A stretch of DNA of 40,059 nt, from positions 1 through 40,059 of the forward strand of contig CAWEBF010000030.1 of assembly GCA_963807235.1 (NCBI GenBank), in the 5' to 3' direction. Source of the stretch: CAWEBF01 sp963807235 (GTDB lineage Bacteria > Acidobacteriota > Vicinamibacteria > Vicinamibacterales > UBA2999). The notes under the pieces were generated by a model. The model had not been told where the DNA came from. It saw only the letters and a program-made list of their open reading frames with translations, and made no database searches. The position numbers and the translations under genes were made by a program. Shown in pieces: positions 16,714 through 25,225 of the stretch; positions within the stretch are counted from its first letter, which is position 1, and every line of letters begins with the position of its first letter.

Positions 16714-18590
16714 CCGCGCCGTGTCGCGGCACACGCGCGGCCGTGGCCGCGGCATGCTGGCTCTTTGTCGCCACCGCGGCGCTGGCGCAGGCCCCCGTTT
16801 CCTATACGCTCAGTTTCCCTCAGCGGGCGCACCGTCTGATGAACGTCGAGGTGACGTTCCCGGAGTTGTCACCCGGGACGCTGCAGCTGCGCATGAGCCG
16901 CTCGTCGCCGGGCCGCTACGCGACGCACGAGTTCGCGAAAAACGTGTTCGACGTAGTGATCACCGACGGCGCGGGGCAGCGGCTGGCCTACACGAGGCCC
17001 AACCCACACCAGTGGGACGTGCAGCAGCCGGGGGGCTCGGTGCGCGTGGCCTATCGGGTGTTCGGCGACCTGGTGGACGGCACCTACCTGGCCATCGACG
17101 CCACGCACGCGCACATCAACATGCCGGCGGCGTTGATGTGGGCGCGGGGTCTCGGCGAGCGCCCCGCGCAGGTGCGATTCGAGCCGCCGCCCGGGACCAG
17201 CTGGCGCGTGGCCACGCAGCTCTTTCCCGGCGCCGATCCCTACACCTTCACCGCACCCAACCTGCAGTACCCTGATGGACAGCCCGTCGGAGTTCGGCGC
17301 CTTCGACCTGCGCACCTTCGTGGTCCCCGACGGCGCGCGAAAGCCGGAGTTCCGGGTGGCGGTGCACCACCGCGGCGACGGCTCGGAGCTCGATGGCTTC
17401 GTGCGCGACGTGGAGAAGATGGTGCGCGAGGCGCGCAACGTCTTCGGCGAGTTCGCGCCCTTCGACGGCAACACCTATACGTTCATCGCCGACTATCTGC
17501 CGTGGGCGGACGGCGACGCGATGGAACACCGCAACAGCACGATCGTGACGTCCGGGTCGTCCATTCGCGCGAGCCGGATCGATCTGCTGGACACGATGGC
17601 GCACGAATTCTTCCACTCCTGGAACGTGGAGCGCATCCGGCCGGCGTCGCTCGAGCCCTTCAACTTCGAGGATGCCAACGTCTCCGGCGAACTCTGGTTC
17701 GCCGAGGGCTTCACGAACTATTACGGCCCGCTCATCACCACGCGTGCGGGACTGACCAACGTGCGCGAGTTCGCGCAGGAGATGGGCCGTGCGGTCAACG
17801 ACGTGCTGACGGGTCCCGGCCGGCAGGTGCGTACGGCCGAGCAGGTGAGCCAGCACGCGCCATTCACCGACGCGGCCGCGGCGATCGACCGCACCAACTT
17901 CGAGAACACCTTCATCTCGTACTACACCTGGGGCGAAGCGATCGGACTGGGGCTGGATCTTGCGCTGCGCGACCGCTCGAACGGACGCGTCACGCTGGAT
18001 ACCCTGCATGCGCGCGCTGTGGCAGGTGCACGGAAAGCCTGGCGGGAAAGCGCCTGGCTACGTGGACAAGCCCTACACGATGGACGATCTGAAGCGCGCG
18101 CTCACGGAGGTGTCGGGCGATGCCGCCTTCGCCAACAATTTCTTTTCGCGCTACATCCAGGGCCACGAAGTCGTGGACTACCAGACGCTCTTCGTCGCGC
18201 GCCGGCTTGGTGCTGCGGCCGTTGCCCGGAAGCGGCGCCTTCATCGGCGGCCTGCGCCTGGCGGATGCATCCGACGGCGTGCGGATTGGCGCCGTGGTAC
18301 CCGCCGGATCGCCCGCCTTCGACGCCGGCCTCGAGCGCGACGACGTAATCGTGGCGCTGGGTGGAGCGGCGGTCGCGTCCGAGGCCGAGCTTCGCAAACG
18401 CATCGCGCAGGGCAAGCCCGGTGAGGAGCTGTCGATCTCGTTCGAACGCCGCGGCGAGCGGGTCTCGTCCACGATTCGCCTGGCCGAGGATCCGCGCCGC
18501 GAGGTGGTGCCGATCGAAGACACGGGACAGGCGCTGACGGCCGCGCACAAACGCTTTCGCGACGCGTGGCTCGGCCCCGCGGGCCGTTGA
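16710..18590 (+). CDS. M61 glycyl aminopeptidase with PDZ domain, copy 1, three frame breaks
   Basis: Secreted zinc aminopeptidase of about 626 aa. Seen: signal peptide; N-terminal beta domain (YTLSFPQRAHRLMNVEVTFP); catalytic domain with zinc motif HEFFHSWNVERIRP and the third ligand Glu in WFAEGFTNYY; and a C-terminal PDZ domain (GVRIGAVVPAGSPAFDAGL). Frame changes lie near 17268 and 18012 (each in a CCC run that reads correctly as CC) and near 18200. With them corrected the protein is continuous from the GTG at 16710 to the stop at 18590. Overlaps the esterase stop. It is followed by a second M61 gene, so this is a tandem pair of related but not identical peptidases. Confidence 0.85.
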
Positions 18591-18622
18591 GCCCTGCCCG
18601 CGCGAAGCGGAGCCTCGCCAGC

Positions 18623-18637
18623 TATAGAATGCGGACA
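18623..18637 (+). promoter_or_regulatory. -10 box upstream of the second M61 gene
   Basis: TATAGAAT at 18623-18630; the last base of TAGAAT is 7 bases before the ATG at 18637, so transcription would begin at the A of the start codon. No Shine-Dalgarno is present. This is the clearest leaderless-type case in the window. Confidence 0.45.
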
Positions 18638-20464
18638 TGGCAACACGGCACATGGCTTTCAGCGTGCTCCTGGCCGCGACGCTGCTCATGACCGACGCTC
18701 CCGCTTTCGCGCAGACCGCCGAGCCGATCCGCTACACGCTCAGCTTTCCCGCGCCGCACACCCACTACGTGGAGGTGACGGCCGCGGTGCCCACCGGCCG
18801 GCAGCCGTCAGTCGAATTGATGATGGCGGTGTGGACGCCGGGCTCCTACCTGGTGCGCGAGTACTCGCGCAACGTCGAGCGCGTGACGGCCGCCGGCCGC
18901 GACGGCCGCGCGCTGGCCGTCGAGAAGTCCGACAAGAACCGCTGGCGCGTCGACGACCGGCGGCGCGCCGACCGTCACCGTCAACTATCGCGTCTACGCC
19001 CGCGAGATGTCGGTGCGCACCAACTGGGTCGAGGCGGGCTTCGCGCTGATCAACGGCGCGCCGACGTTCATGACGCTGGCCGATCGCTCGCCGCGCCCGC
19101 ACGAGGTCGTGCTCGAGCCGCCCGCCGGCTGGCGCGCAGTCGATGACCGGCCTGCCCGAGATGCCGGCGGCGCGCATCGCTACCGCGCGCCCGACTTCGA
19201 CACGCTGGTCGACTCGCCGATCCTGCGTCGGCAATCCCGCCGGTCTACGAGTTCACCGTCGACGGCAAGCCGCACTACCTCGTGAACGAGGGCGAGGGCG
19301 GCGTGTTCGACGGCGCCCGCGCGGCGAAGGACCTCGAGGCGATCGTGCGCGAGCACCGGCGGATCTGGGGCAGCCTGCCGTACGACAAGTACCTGTTCCT
19401 GAACGTGCTCACCGAGAGCCGGCGGCGGTCTCGAGCACAAGAACTCGACCGTGCTGATGGCGCAGCCGCTGGGCCGACGCGCACGCGGCGGCCGTACATG
19501 GCCTGGCTCGAGCTGGCCAGCCACGAGTTCTTCCACGCCTGGAACGTCAAGCGCCTGCGGCCGGTGGAGCTCGGGCCGTTCGACTACGAGAACGAGGTCC
19601 ACACCCGGAGCCTGTGGATTGCCGAGGGCGTCACCGACTACTACGGCGACCTGCTCGTGCACCGCGCCGGGCTGTCACGCGCGACGAGTTCCTGGACTCG
19701 CTGTCGGCCGAAGATCGAGGAGCTGCAGACGACGCCCGGCCGCGCTGGTGCAGTCGGTGGAGCTGGCCTCGTTCGACGCGTGGATCAAGTACTACCGGCC
19801 CGACGAGAACTCGCCGAACACGTCGATCAGCTACTACACCAAGGGCGCGGTGGTCGGCGTTCCTGCTCGACGCGCGGATCCGCAAGGTGACCAACGGCGC
19901 GCAGAGCCTGGACGACGTGATGCGCGCGGCCTACGAGCGGTATTCCGGCTCCGCGGGTTATACCGCCGAGGAGTTCCGCGAGGTCGCGGAGCAGGTTGCC
20001 GGCACCAGCCTCAAGACGCTTCTGGGACACCGTGGTGTCCGGCACGCAGGAACTGGATTACGCCGAGGCGCTCGGACGTGTTCGGCCTGCGCTTCCGGTC
20101 CGTACGGGCCCGTCGGCGGCGGCGGGCATGGCTGGGCGTGACCACGCGCAACGACGCGGGCCGGCTGGTGGTGACGCAGGTGCGCCGCGACACGCCCGGC
20201 GCCGACGCCGGGCTGAACGTGGACGACGAAATCCTGGCGATCGGCGACTACCGCGTGCGCGCCGATCGGCTGGACAACCGCCTGGAGCAGTACCGCCCCG
20301 GCGACCGCGTAACGCTGCTGGTGGCGCGGCGCGAGCAGCTGGTCAGGCTGGATCTGACCTTCGGCGCCGAGCCGCCGCGCGCCTGGCGGCTGGAAGTCCA
20401 CCCGTCGGCGCAGGAGGGCCAGCAGAGCACCCGGCAGAAGTGGCTGTCGGCCGGCAAGGCATGA
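18637..20464 (+). CDS. M61 glycyl aminopeptidase with PDZ domain, copy 2, frame broken many times
   Basis: Second secreted M61 peptidase, about 600 aa when reconstructed. Signal peptide MATRHMAFSVLLAATLLM; N-domain RYTLSFPAPHTHYVEVTAAV; zinc motif HEFFHAWNVKRLRP with Glu in WIAEGVTDYYGD; helical C-domain with SYYTKGAVV and LDDVMRAAYERYSG; PDZ domain with RRDTPGADAGLNVDDEILAIG near the end. At least nine single-base frame changes occur between about 18960 and 20090 (for example near 18960, 19140, 19230, 19425, 19480, 19675, 19725, 19860, 20030), so as assembled no full protein can be made. All catalytic motifs survive and the changes do not look like decay, so I favour poor consensus quality here over a true pseudogene. 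Confidence 0.75.
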
Positions 20465-20570
20465 GCCAGCCGCCCGCGCCGACGGCGCGGTGCGCAGCTA
20501 CGGGCGCGTGATGCTGGTGTGGGTGCTCGTGCTCGTCGGACTGTACATGTTCCAGGAATACTTCAACTGA
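20461..20570 (+). CDS. Tiny membrane protein, probable frame break near its start
   Basis: Starts at an ATG overlapping the M61 stop. As written the ATG frame closes after 16 codons, but a single-base change near 20485 joins it to a second frame reading VRSYGRVMLVWVLVLVGLYM, then FQEYFN and a stop at 20570. The product would be about 36 aa with one membrane helix. I do not recognise a family. The next ATG follows after 7 bases. Confidence 0.45.
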
Positions 20571-20577
20571 TTCACGG

Positions 20578-20700
20578 ATGCTTTTCGGTCGCGCCCTCCT
20601 CATCATCCTGCTCATCGTCGTCGTCTTCTGGATCGTCGGCGGACTGCTGCGCGACGCGCGCAGCCGCGGTCGCCGGCGTCGTCAACGACCCCCGCGGTGA
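20578..20700 (+). CDS. Tiny membrane protein with basic tail
   Basis: An intact 40-codon ORF: one membrane helix (LLIILLIVVVFWIVGGLL) followed by a strongly basic tail (RDARSRGRRRRQRPPR). It sits 7 bases after the previous small ORF and converges with the PEGA gene, whose stop is adjacent at 20701. The helix plus Arg-rich cytosolic tail is a common layout of small conserved membrane proteins near the ends of operons; no function can be given. Confidence 0.55.
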   Translation: MLFGRALLIILLIVVVFWIVGGLLRDARSRGRRRRQRPPR

Positions 20701-21657
20701 TTAGAACCTTGCGTGGTAAGTCACGGTCTCGCCGGGCGCGATGTTGACCTCGAACTCGAGTGGCGGAGCGTTTTCGTCGATCACGATCTCGATCCGGTGC
20801 GGACCAGGCTCAAGGTTGAGCCGCTGGAAGATGCCGTCGTATTCGTCCACCTCGCCCGCGTAGTAGCCGTCCACGAACACCTGGGCGTGGCGTGGCGCGT
20901 CCACGATCCGCAGTGAGCCATACGCGAAGCCGGGGTCGATCGCGTAGTAGCCGTAGTTGTAGCCGGGGCTGGCGTAGACGTGGCTTCCGTAGGGGCGGCC
21001 GAAGTACAGGTTGAAGTTCCAGCCGGCCCCGTAGCCGTACGGCCGATACCCGTAGGGCACCACGTAGTAGCGCCCAGCGTACGGGCGGTAGCCATACGAC
21101 CGGTAGTACGGCGCGCGCGTCCGGCTTCCGTAGCGGTAGTCACGATTCTGGTAGTACGGCGTCCGCCGCGGCACGGCGGTGCGGCCGGTGTCCCTGTAGC
21201 GGGCATCGTCACGACCGTCCCAACCGGCCCGGTCGCTCGACTGCGAACGACTGCCTCGCTGCTGGACCCCGCTGCGCGGCTGGCGTTGCTGGATCTCGGC
21301 GCGTTGCTGGGTGTCGGCGCGCGGTTGGATGTCATTGCGCGGCTGGCTGTCGGCGCGCTGCCGGCCTTCGGCCCTGGATTGGGCCTGCACGCGCGGCTGG
21401 ACGTCCGCGCGAGGCTGCCGGGCGATGGCCGGTGGCTGGCGCTCGGTGCGCCTCCCCTCGGCCTGGACACGCGCCGATCGCCGGCCCCCATCTCCCCGCT
21501 GCTCGACGCGCCCGCCGCCTCGCGGCTGGGCGCTGCGCCCTGAATCCTGGCGTCCCTCCCCCCCTCGGTCGCGGCGGCCCTGAGCAAGGGCCGAGTGAGC
21601 GGTCAGTGCCAGCCCAACGAGCAACAGGGTGGCGGTACGCGCGAGATGCATGGGCAT
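20701..21657 (-). CDS. Secreted PEGA-domain protein with Arg/Gln-rich repeats and Tyr/Gly-rich region
   Basis: About 318 aa. The start ATG 21657 (or 21651) begins a signal peptide (MHLARTATLLLVGLALTAHS, ending LAQ) and has GGAG about 10 bases upstream. Then come an Arg/Gln/Asp-rich low-complexity region with loose QPRAD/QQRAE repeats at about 25-150, a Tyr/Gly/Arg-rich segment (PYYRSYGYRPYAGRYYVVPYG) at about 170-240, and a C-terminal PEGA domain (RIVDAPRHAQVFVDGYYAGEVDEY). PEGA domains sit at the cell surface and resemble S-layer-associated modules. Function unknown; the very basic, disordered front half could bind polyanions such as nucleic acid or exopolysaccharide, which is inference. Confidence 0.8.
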   Translation of the reverse strand: MPMHLARTATLLLVGLALTAHSALAQGRRDRGGEGRQDSGRSAQPRGGGRVEQRGDGGRRSARVQAEGRRTERQPPAIARQPRADVQPRVQAQSRAEGRQRADSQPRNDIQPRADTQQRAEIQQRQPRSGVQQRGSRSQSSDRAGWDGRDDARYRDTGRTAVPRRTPYYQNRDYRYGSRTRAPYYRSYGYRPYAGRYYVVPYGYRPYGYGAGWNFNLYFGRPYGSHVYASPGYNYGYYAIDPGFAYGSLRIVDAPRHAQVFVDGYYAGEVDEYDGIFQRLNLEPGPHRIEIVIDENAPPLEFEVNIAPGETVTYHARF

Positions 21658-21788
21658 GAGAGGATTCTCCGACCTCATCCGTGGCAAACACAGTGCCACC
21701 GAGGATCCCGCAATTACTCCACCTTTGGGCGGTTGCGTGGCACACAACGCTGGATAGTGACCTGCGGGGAGCACACGCCCGAGGACAC

Positions 21789-21841
21789 CCGTCCTCCTGG
21801 ACGGCACCGTCCTCCTGGACGGCACCGTCCTCCTGACGGGT
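21789..21841. repeat. Tandem 18-bp hairpin repeat (nearly 3 units)
   Basis: Units at 21789, 21807 and 21825, each CCGTCC-TCCT-GGACGG plus CA; the third lacks one G. Each unit is a perfect 6-bp stem with a 4-base loop. The array ends exactly at the stop codon of the ArsS-like gene (21841-21843), so on the transcribed minus strand it follows the coding sequence directly. The next 130 bases up to the PEGA start hold no other feature I recognise. Confidence 0.85.
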
Positions 21842-22892
21842 CAGCCGGCTATCGTGCCGCCACAGCTCGAGCCCGCGCCGGCCGTGCAGCCGAAGCAGTG
21901 GCGGCCCGATGGCGATCGAGCGGCCCGCGAGACGCTGCACGGTGGCGTCGAAGATGGTCTGCGGGGCGCCGCGCTTCCACACCCAGGTCGATCATCTGAT
22001 TGAAGTCGCAGTCGTACAGCCGCCCGTCCCAACCCACCGACAGCGTGGAGCGGCACATCAGGCCGTCGACGGTGGCCGGGTTGAACGCGTTGACCAGCTT
22101 CTCCATGTAGGCCTGCAGGTTCCCGGAGTCGACCAGGAACTCCAGGTAGCGGCTGATCGGCATGTTGGTGATGGTGTAGAGCCGGTTGAACGACGATGCC
22201 GTAGCCGGCGAGACAGCTCGCGCTTCCAGTCGCGCTCGAGCGCCGCCTGGGCCGCGGGAAGGAACGCACCCACGGGGTTGGTCACCAGGTTCAGCAGCAG
22301 GCCCGAGCCCTCGACGCCGTACCCCAGCTCGTTGAAGCGCCGCAGCGCCGCGATCGACTCCTCGAACACGCCCTCGCCGCGCTGCGCATCGGTCTGCCGC
22401 GCCGCGAACGAGCGGGAGCGACGCCACCACCTCGACCTGGTGCTCGGCGAGGAACTCCGGCAGATCGGCGTAGTTGGGCAGCTGCGTGATGGTCAGGTTG
22501 CAGCGGTCCATCACGTGGCGGCCGGCGGCGCGGGCGCGCGGGACGATCTCGCGAAAGCGGGGGTGCAGCTCCGGCGCGCCGCCCGTGATGTCCAGCGGTG
22601 GCGATGTCCGCTCGCTCGAGGAACGCCAGGCACGCGTCCACGACCGTCGTCGGGCATCACCTCCGTGCGATCCGGGCCCGCATCCACGTGGCAGTGGTGG
22701 CATGCCTGGTTGCAGCGCTTGCCGACGTTGATCTGCAGGACGTCGACGCCCGGCGTCCGCAGCGGCGCGTGACCCGCCGACGCCAGCGGCTCGCGCGAAC
22801 GGCGCGTCGAGCGGCAGCGCGTCGAGCATCGACCGCTGCGTGGCCGAGTCAGCGAGCGGGTTCTGCGAGTTGAGCAGGGTGAGCAATGCCAC
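21841..22892 (-). CDS. arsS: Radical SAM protein ArsS-like (arsenosugar biosynthesis type), frame broken several times
   Basis: Radical SAM enzyme of about 345 aa with a Cys-rich C-terminus, of the ArsS/TIGR04167-type family proposed to act in arsenosugar synthesis. Read across frames: LDALPLDAPFAR, VLQINVGKRCNQACHHCHVDAGP (iron-sulfur CxxxCxxC), DITGGAPELHPRFREIVP, GRHVMDRCNLTITQLPNYADL, FNRLYTITNMPISRYLEFLV, MCRSTLSVGWDGRLYDCDFNQM, and the Cys-rich end HCFGCTAGAGSSC. At least five frame changes lie between about 21985 and 22790, while motifs on both sides are conserved, pointing to poor sequence. The start is unclear: GTG at about 22892 or TTG 22886/22901, at the edge of a heptamer array. 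It is last in an overlapping run with CMD and DinB genes. Confidence 0.75.
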
Positions 22893-22925
22893 GACTACCA
22901 ACCACGAGCCACGAACTACGAACTA
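22891..22925 (-). repeat. Heptamer array at the CMD/arsS junction
   Basis: On the minus strand the units read GTAGTTC, GTAGTTC, GTGGCTC, GTGGTTG and a degenerate GTAGTCG. The array supplies the last codons and TAG stop of the CMD gene and reaches the start region of the ArsS-like gene, so it makes up the whole intercistronic space. Confidence 0.75.
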
Positions 22926-23253
22926 CATCGACAGTTGTCGACGTGGTTCCGCATCTGCACGCCGTGCACCAGCGAGCGCCGCCCCGGATGGCGGCGGCGA
23001 CGTGCACGGCCTCGGTCATCTGCTCGGGCGTGGAGCCCTTCTCGAGGCAGCTCGTCGAGTAGGCGTCGATGCAGTAGGGACACTGCACGGTGTGCGCGAC
23101 GGCCAGCGCGATGAGCGCCTTCTCGCGCTCGGTGAGCGCGCCCTCCTTGAAGACGGCCGTATACCACTCCAGGAACTTCTGCCACAGCTCCGGCGCCTCC
23201 TTTCCCATGTCGGGAAAGTGACCCAGGTCTTTCGGGTGGTAATAGGTGTCCAT
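22916..23253 (-). CDS. Carboxymuconolactone decarboxylase/AhpD-fold protein, arsenosugar-associated type, one frame break
   Basis: About 111 aa. Seen: MDTYYHPKDLGHFPDMGKEA, EREKALIALAVAHTVQCPYC with the CxxC redox pair, and a C-terminus which in the corrected frame reads GGASLVHGVQMRNHVDNC. One frame change lies near 22978. This resembles the AhpD-like protein commonly encoded next to arsS, described as arsenosugar-biosynthesis-associated. Its ATG overlaps the DinB stop by one base (TGATG). The last residues (CRCSS) are partly encoded by the heptamer array. Peroxidase or disulfide chemistry is suggested by the CxxC; the real substrate is unknown. Confidence 0.8.
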
Positions 23254-23747
23254 CAGGCGATTCCTGGAAAGAAGAGGATGTCGTGTTCGCCGGGCGGCTC
23301 CACCGCGTTGAGACGCGCGGCCGAGGCCACCTGCGCCCAGTGGCGCATTTCGTGAAGGATGATGTGTGTAGCCAGCTTGCGGCGGCTCATCGTGAAAGAG
23401 CCCATCGGAATCGTGAAGGAAAACGTCGTGGCGGCATCGGCGTCGGTCAGGCCGGTGACGAACTGGCGCAGGTCGGCCCTCACGAAGTCGGCGTACTCGA
23501 AGAGCCCCGCCAAGTCGCCAGCCGCGACCCCCGTGCTGTCGGGCGGCGTGCCTCCTTCCAGGCGTGCCAGGTGGCGCCGCTCCACCAGGAAGACGTGCTC
23601 CAGCAGGCTCCACAGGGTCGGAAAGCGCGCGCCTGCCTGAAACGGCAGGTTCACCCGCGCGGGATCGGCCTGGAACCACGTTTTCCACTTGGCGCGCTCG
23701 TAGTCCGAGTAGTCGAGCAACTCGGTCAGCGTCACGGCGACGCTCAT
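23253..23747 (-). CDS. DinB superfamily protein
   Basis: Helix-bundle protein of 164 aa. The three metal-binding histidines expected in DinB-type thiol-dependent transferases are plausible at LLEHVFLVERRH, THIILHE and MRHWAQV. Members include bacillithiol-S-transferase-like enzymes, and bacillithiol genes bshA/bshB1 occur about 10 kb away, but no direct link is shown. It overlaps the M16 gene upstream (ATGA, 23744-23747) and the CMD gene downstream. Intact. Confidence 0.85.
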   Translation of the reverse strand: MSVAVTLTELLDYSDYERAKWKTWFQADPARVNLPFQAGARFPTLWSLLEHVFLVERRHLARLEGGTPPDSTGVAAGDLAGLFEYADFVRADLRQFVTGLTDADAATTFSFTIPMGSFTMSRRKLATHIILHEMRHWAQVASAARLNAVEPPGEHDILFFPGIA

Positions 23748-25225
23748 GGCAGCACCTCGTCCACCGACAGGGCGCGAAGCGGCGCCAGGTTCAGCCCGCG
23801 GATGCCAGGCTCGATGGTCTTCTGGTCGCCCACCACCACCACCGCGAACTTGCCCGGCTGGATGTAGGTGGCGGCGGCCTTCTGCACGTCGGCGGCGGTG
23901 ACGGCCTGGATCCTCGTTACGTAGTCGGCGTAGTAGCTGTCGGGCAGCTTGTAGACCACCATCTCCTCGAGCCGGCCGGACAAGTCGCCGATAGTCTCGA
24001 AGTCGCTCGGGAACCCCAGCGCCAGGTAGTTCTTCGCCTTGGCCAGCTCCTCGGCGCTGATGGGCGCGCCAATGGCGTTCAGCTCCTTGAAGAACTCCTT
24101 CAGCGATTCCGTGGTCTTGTCGGTCTGCACGCCGGCTCCCGCCAGGAACGGCCCGGCGGAGAGCCGCGTCTCGAAGCGCGAGCTCGCGCCGTATGAGTAG
24201 CCGTGCTCCTCGCGCAGGTTCTGGTTCAGGCGCGACGTGAACGAGCCGCCGAGCACCGTGTTCAGCACCTGCAGGGCGAAGTAGTCGGGCGTGGAGCGCG
24301 GCACACCCACCCAGCCGATGCGAATCTGGGACTGCTCGGCGGAGGGCATGTCCACGATCACCACCTGCCCGGCCGTCAACTGTGGCGCCGCCGGAACGGG
24401 GGTCCGCGCGCCGCCGGTGGCGCTCATCCAGGATCCAAAAGCCTGCTCGAGCAGCGGCATCACGCCGGCGGCGGTCACGTCGCCCACGACGATCAACGTG
24501 GCGTTGCCGGGCCGGAAGTGCGCGGCATGAAACCGTTTCAGTTCCTCCGGCGTGAACGCCTTCAGCGTCGCGGTGGTGCCGTTGGCGCCGGTGCCGTAGC
24601 GATGGGCCTTGCCGAAGACCACTTGTGAGAAGGCGGGGCCGACGACGGCCGAGGCATCGTCGCGCGCCTGCAGGATGGCCGTCAGCCGTTCCTGCCGCAG
24701 GCGGTCCAGCTCCGCGATCGGGAACGTGGGTCGCAGCGCCACGTCGGCCATGAGCGGCAGCGCCTCGGCGAGCCGCCGGGCGGGCACGTTGAGCCGTACC
24801 GCGGAGGCGTCGAACGAACTGGACGTCGTCAGATTCGCGCCCAGGAACTCGGCGGCGTCCGCGATGTCGAGCGCGCCGCGGGAGCCTGCCCCTTCGTCCA
24901 GCATCGCCGCCGTGAGGCTTGCCGCGCCGAACTGTCCGGCAGGGTCGTCGCCGCTGCCCGCGAACACCACCAGGCTCACCTGCACGAGCGGTACTTCATG
25001 CGCCTCCACTACCCACACGGGCAGGCCATTGGCGAGCGCGCGCTTCTCGATTGGAGGCAGGGTCAGGCGGGCAATCGGCCCCAGGGCCGGCGCCTTCGAT
25101 CGATCCGGGCGGGTTTGAGTGAACCCCGTCACTGATCCGATCAGAACGACGACGAGCACAGCGAGGCTCGTTGCCCATCTGGCCTGGAGCCTGGAGCCTG
25201 GAGCCTGGAGCCTTCTGGTCATCAC
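23744..25225 (-). CDS. M16 family peptidase-like protein, non-catalytic type
   Basis: Secreted member of the pitrilysin/processing-peptidase family, 493 aa. Domain pair: EKRALANGLPVWVVEAHEVP at the start, then AASLTAAMLDEGAGSRG in place of the HxxEH zinc motif, and later the C-terminal repeat with GSFTSRLNQNLREEHGYSYGA. Loss of the zinc motif marks it as the structural partner of the catalytic M16 protein encoded upstream, with which it overlaps by ATGA (25222-25225). The first 16 residues (RRLQAPGSRLQAR) are encoded by a heptamer array just upstream of the signal peptide (LAVLVVVLIGSVTGFTQ), an unusual N-terminal addition; a later start may be the true one. Confidence 0.88.
   Translation of the reverse strand: MMTRRLQAPGSRLQARWATSLAVLVVVLIGSVTGFTQTRPDRSKAPALGPIARLTLPPIEKRALANGLPVWVVEAHEVPLVQVSLVVFAGSGDDPAGQFGAASLTAAMLDEGAGSRGALDIADAAEFLGANLTTSSSFDASAVRLNVPARRLAEALPLMADVALRPTFPIAELDRLRQERLTAILQARDDASAVVGPAFSQVVFGKAHRYGTGANGTTATLKAFTPEELKRFHAAHFRPGNATLIVVGDVTAAGVMPLLEQAFGSWMSATGGARTPVPAAPQLTAGQVVIVDMPSAEQSQIRIGWVGVPRSTPDYFALQVLNTVLGGSFTSRLNQNLREEHGYSYGASSRFETRLSAGPFLAGAGVQTDKTTESLKEFFKELNAIGAPISAEELAKAKNYLALGFPSDFETIGDLSGRLEEMVVYKLPDSYYADYVTRIQAVTAADVQKAAATYIQPGKFAVVVVGDQKTIEPGIRGLNLAPLRALSVDEVLP
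25184..25211 (-). repeat. Heptamer array in the 5' end of the second M16 gene
   Basis: Four perfect copies of CTGGAGC (GCTCCAG on the sense strand), encoding a seven-residue repeat (LQAPGSR) at the N-terminus of the M16 protein. Confidence 0.85.

Noticed and set aside
18900..20100. Programmed frameshifting as an explanation for the M61 breaks
   Set aside because: There are too many breaks, in different contexts, without slippery heptamers or downstream pseudoknots; sequencing indels explain them better.
21841..21900. ArsS-like protein as a selenoprotein
   Set aside because: Some ArsS proteins use selenocysteine, but here the C-terminal motif has Cys codons and I see no in-frame TGA with a SECIS-like hairpin within the conserved end.
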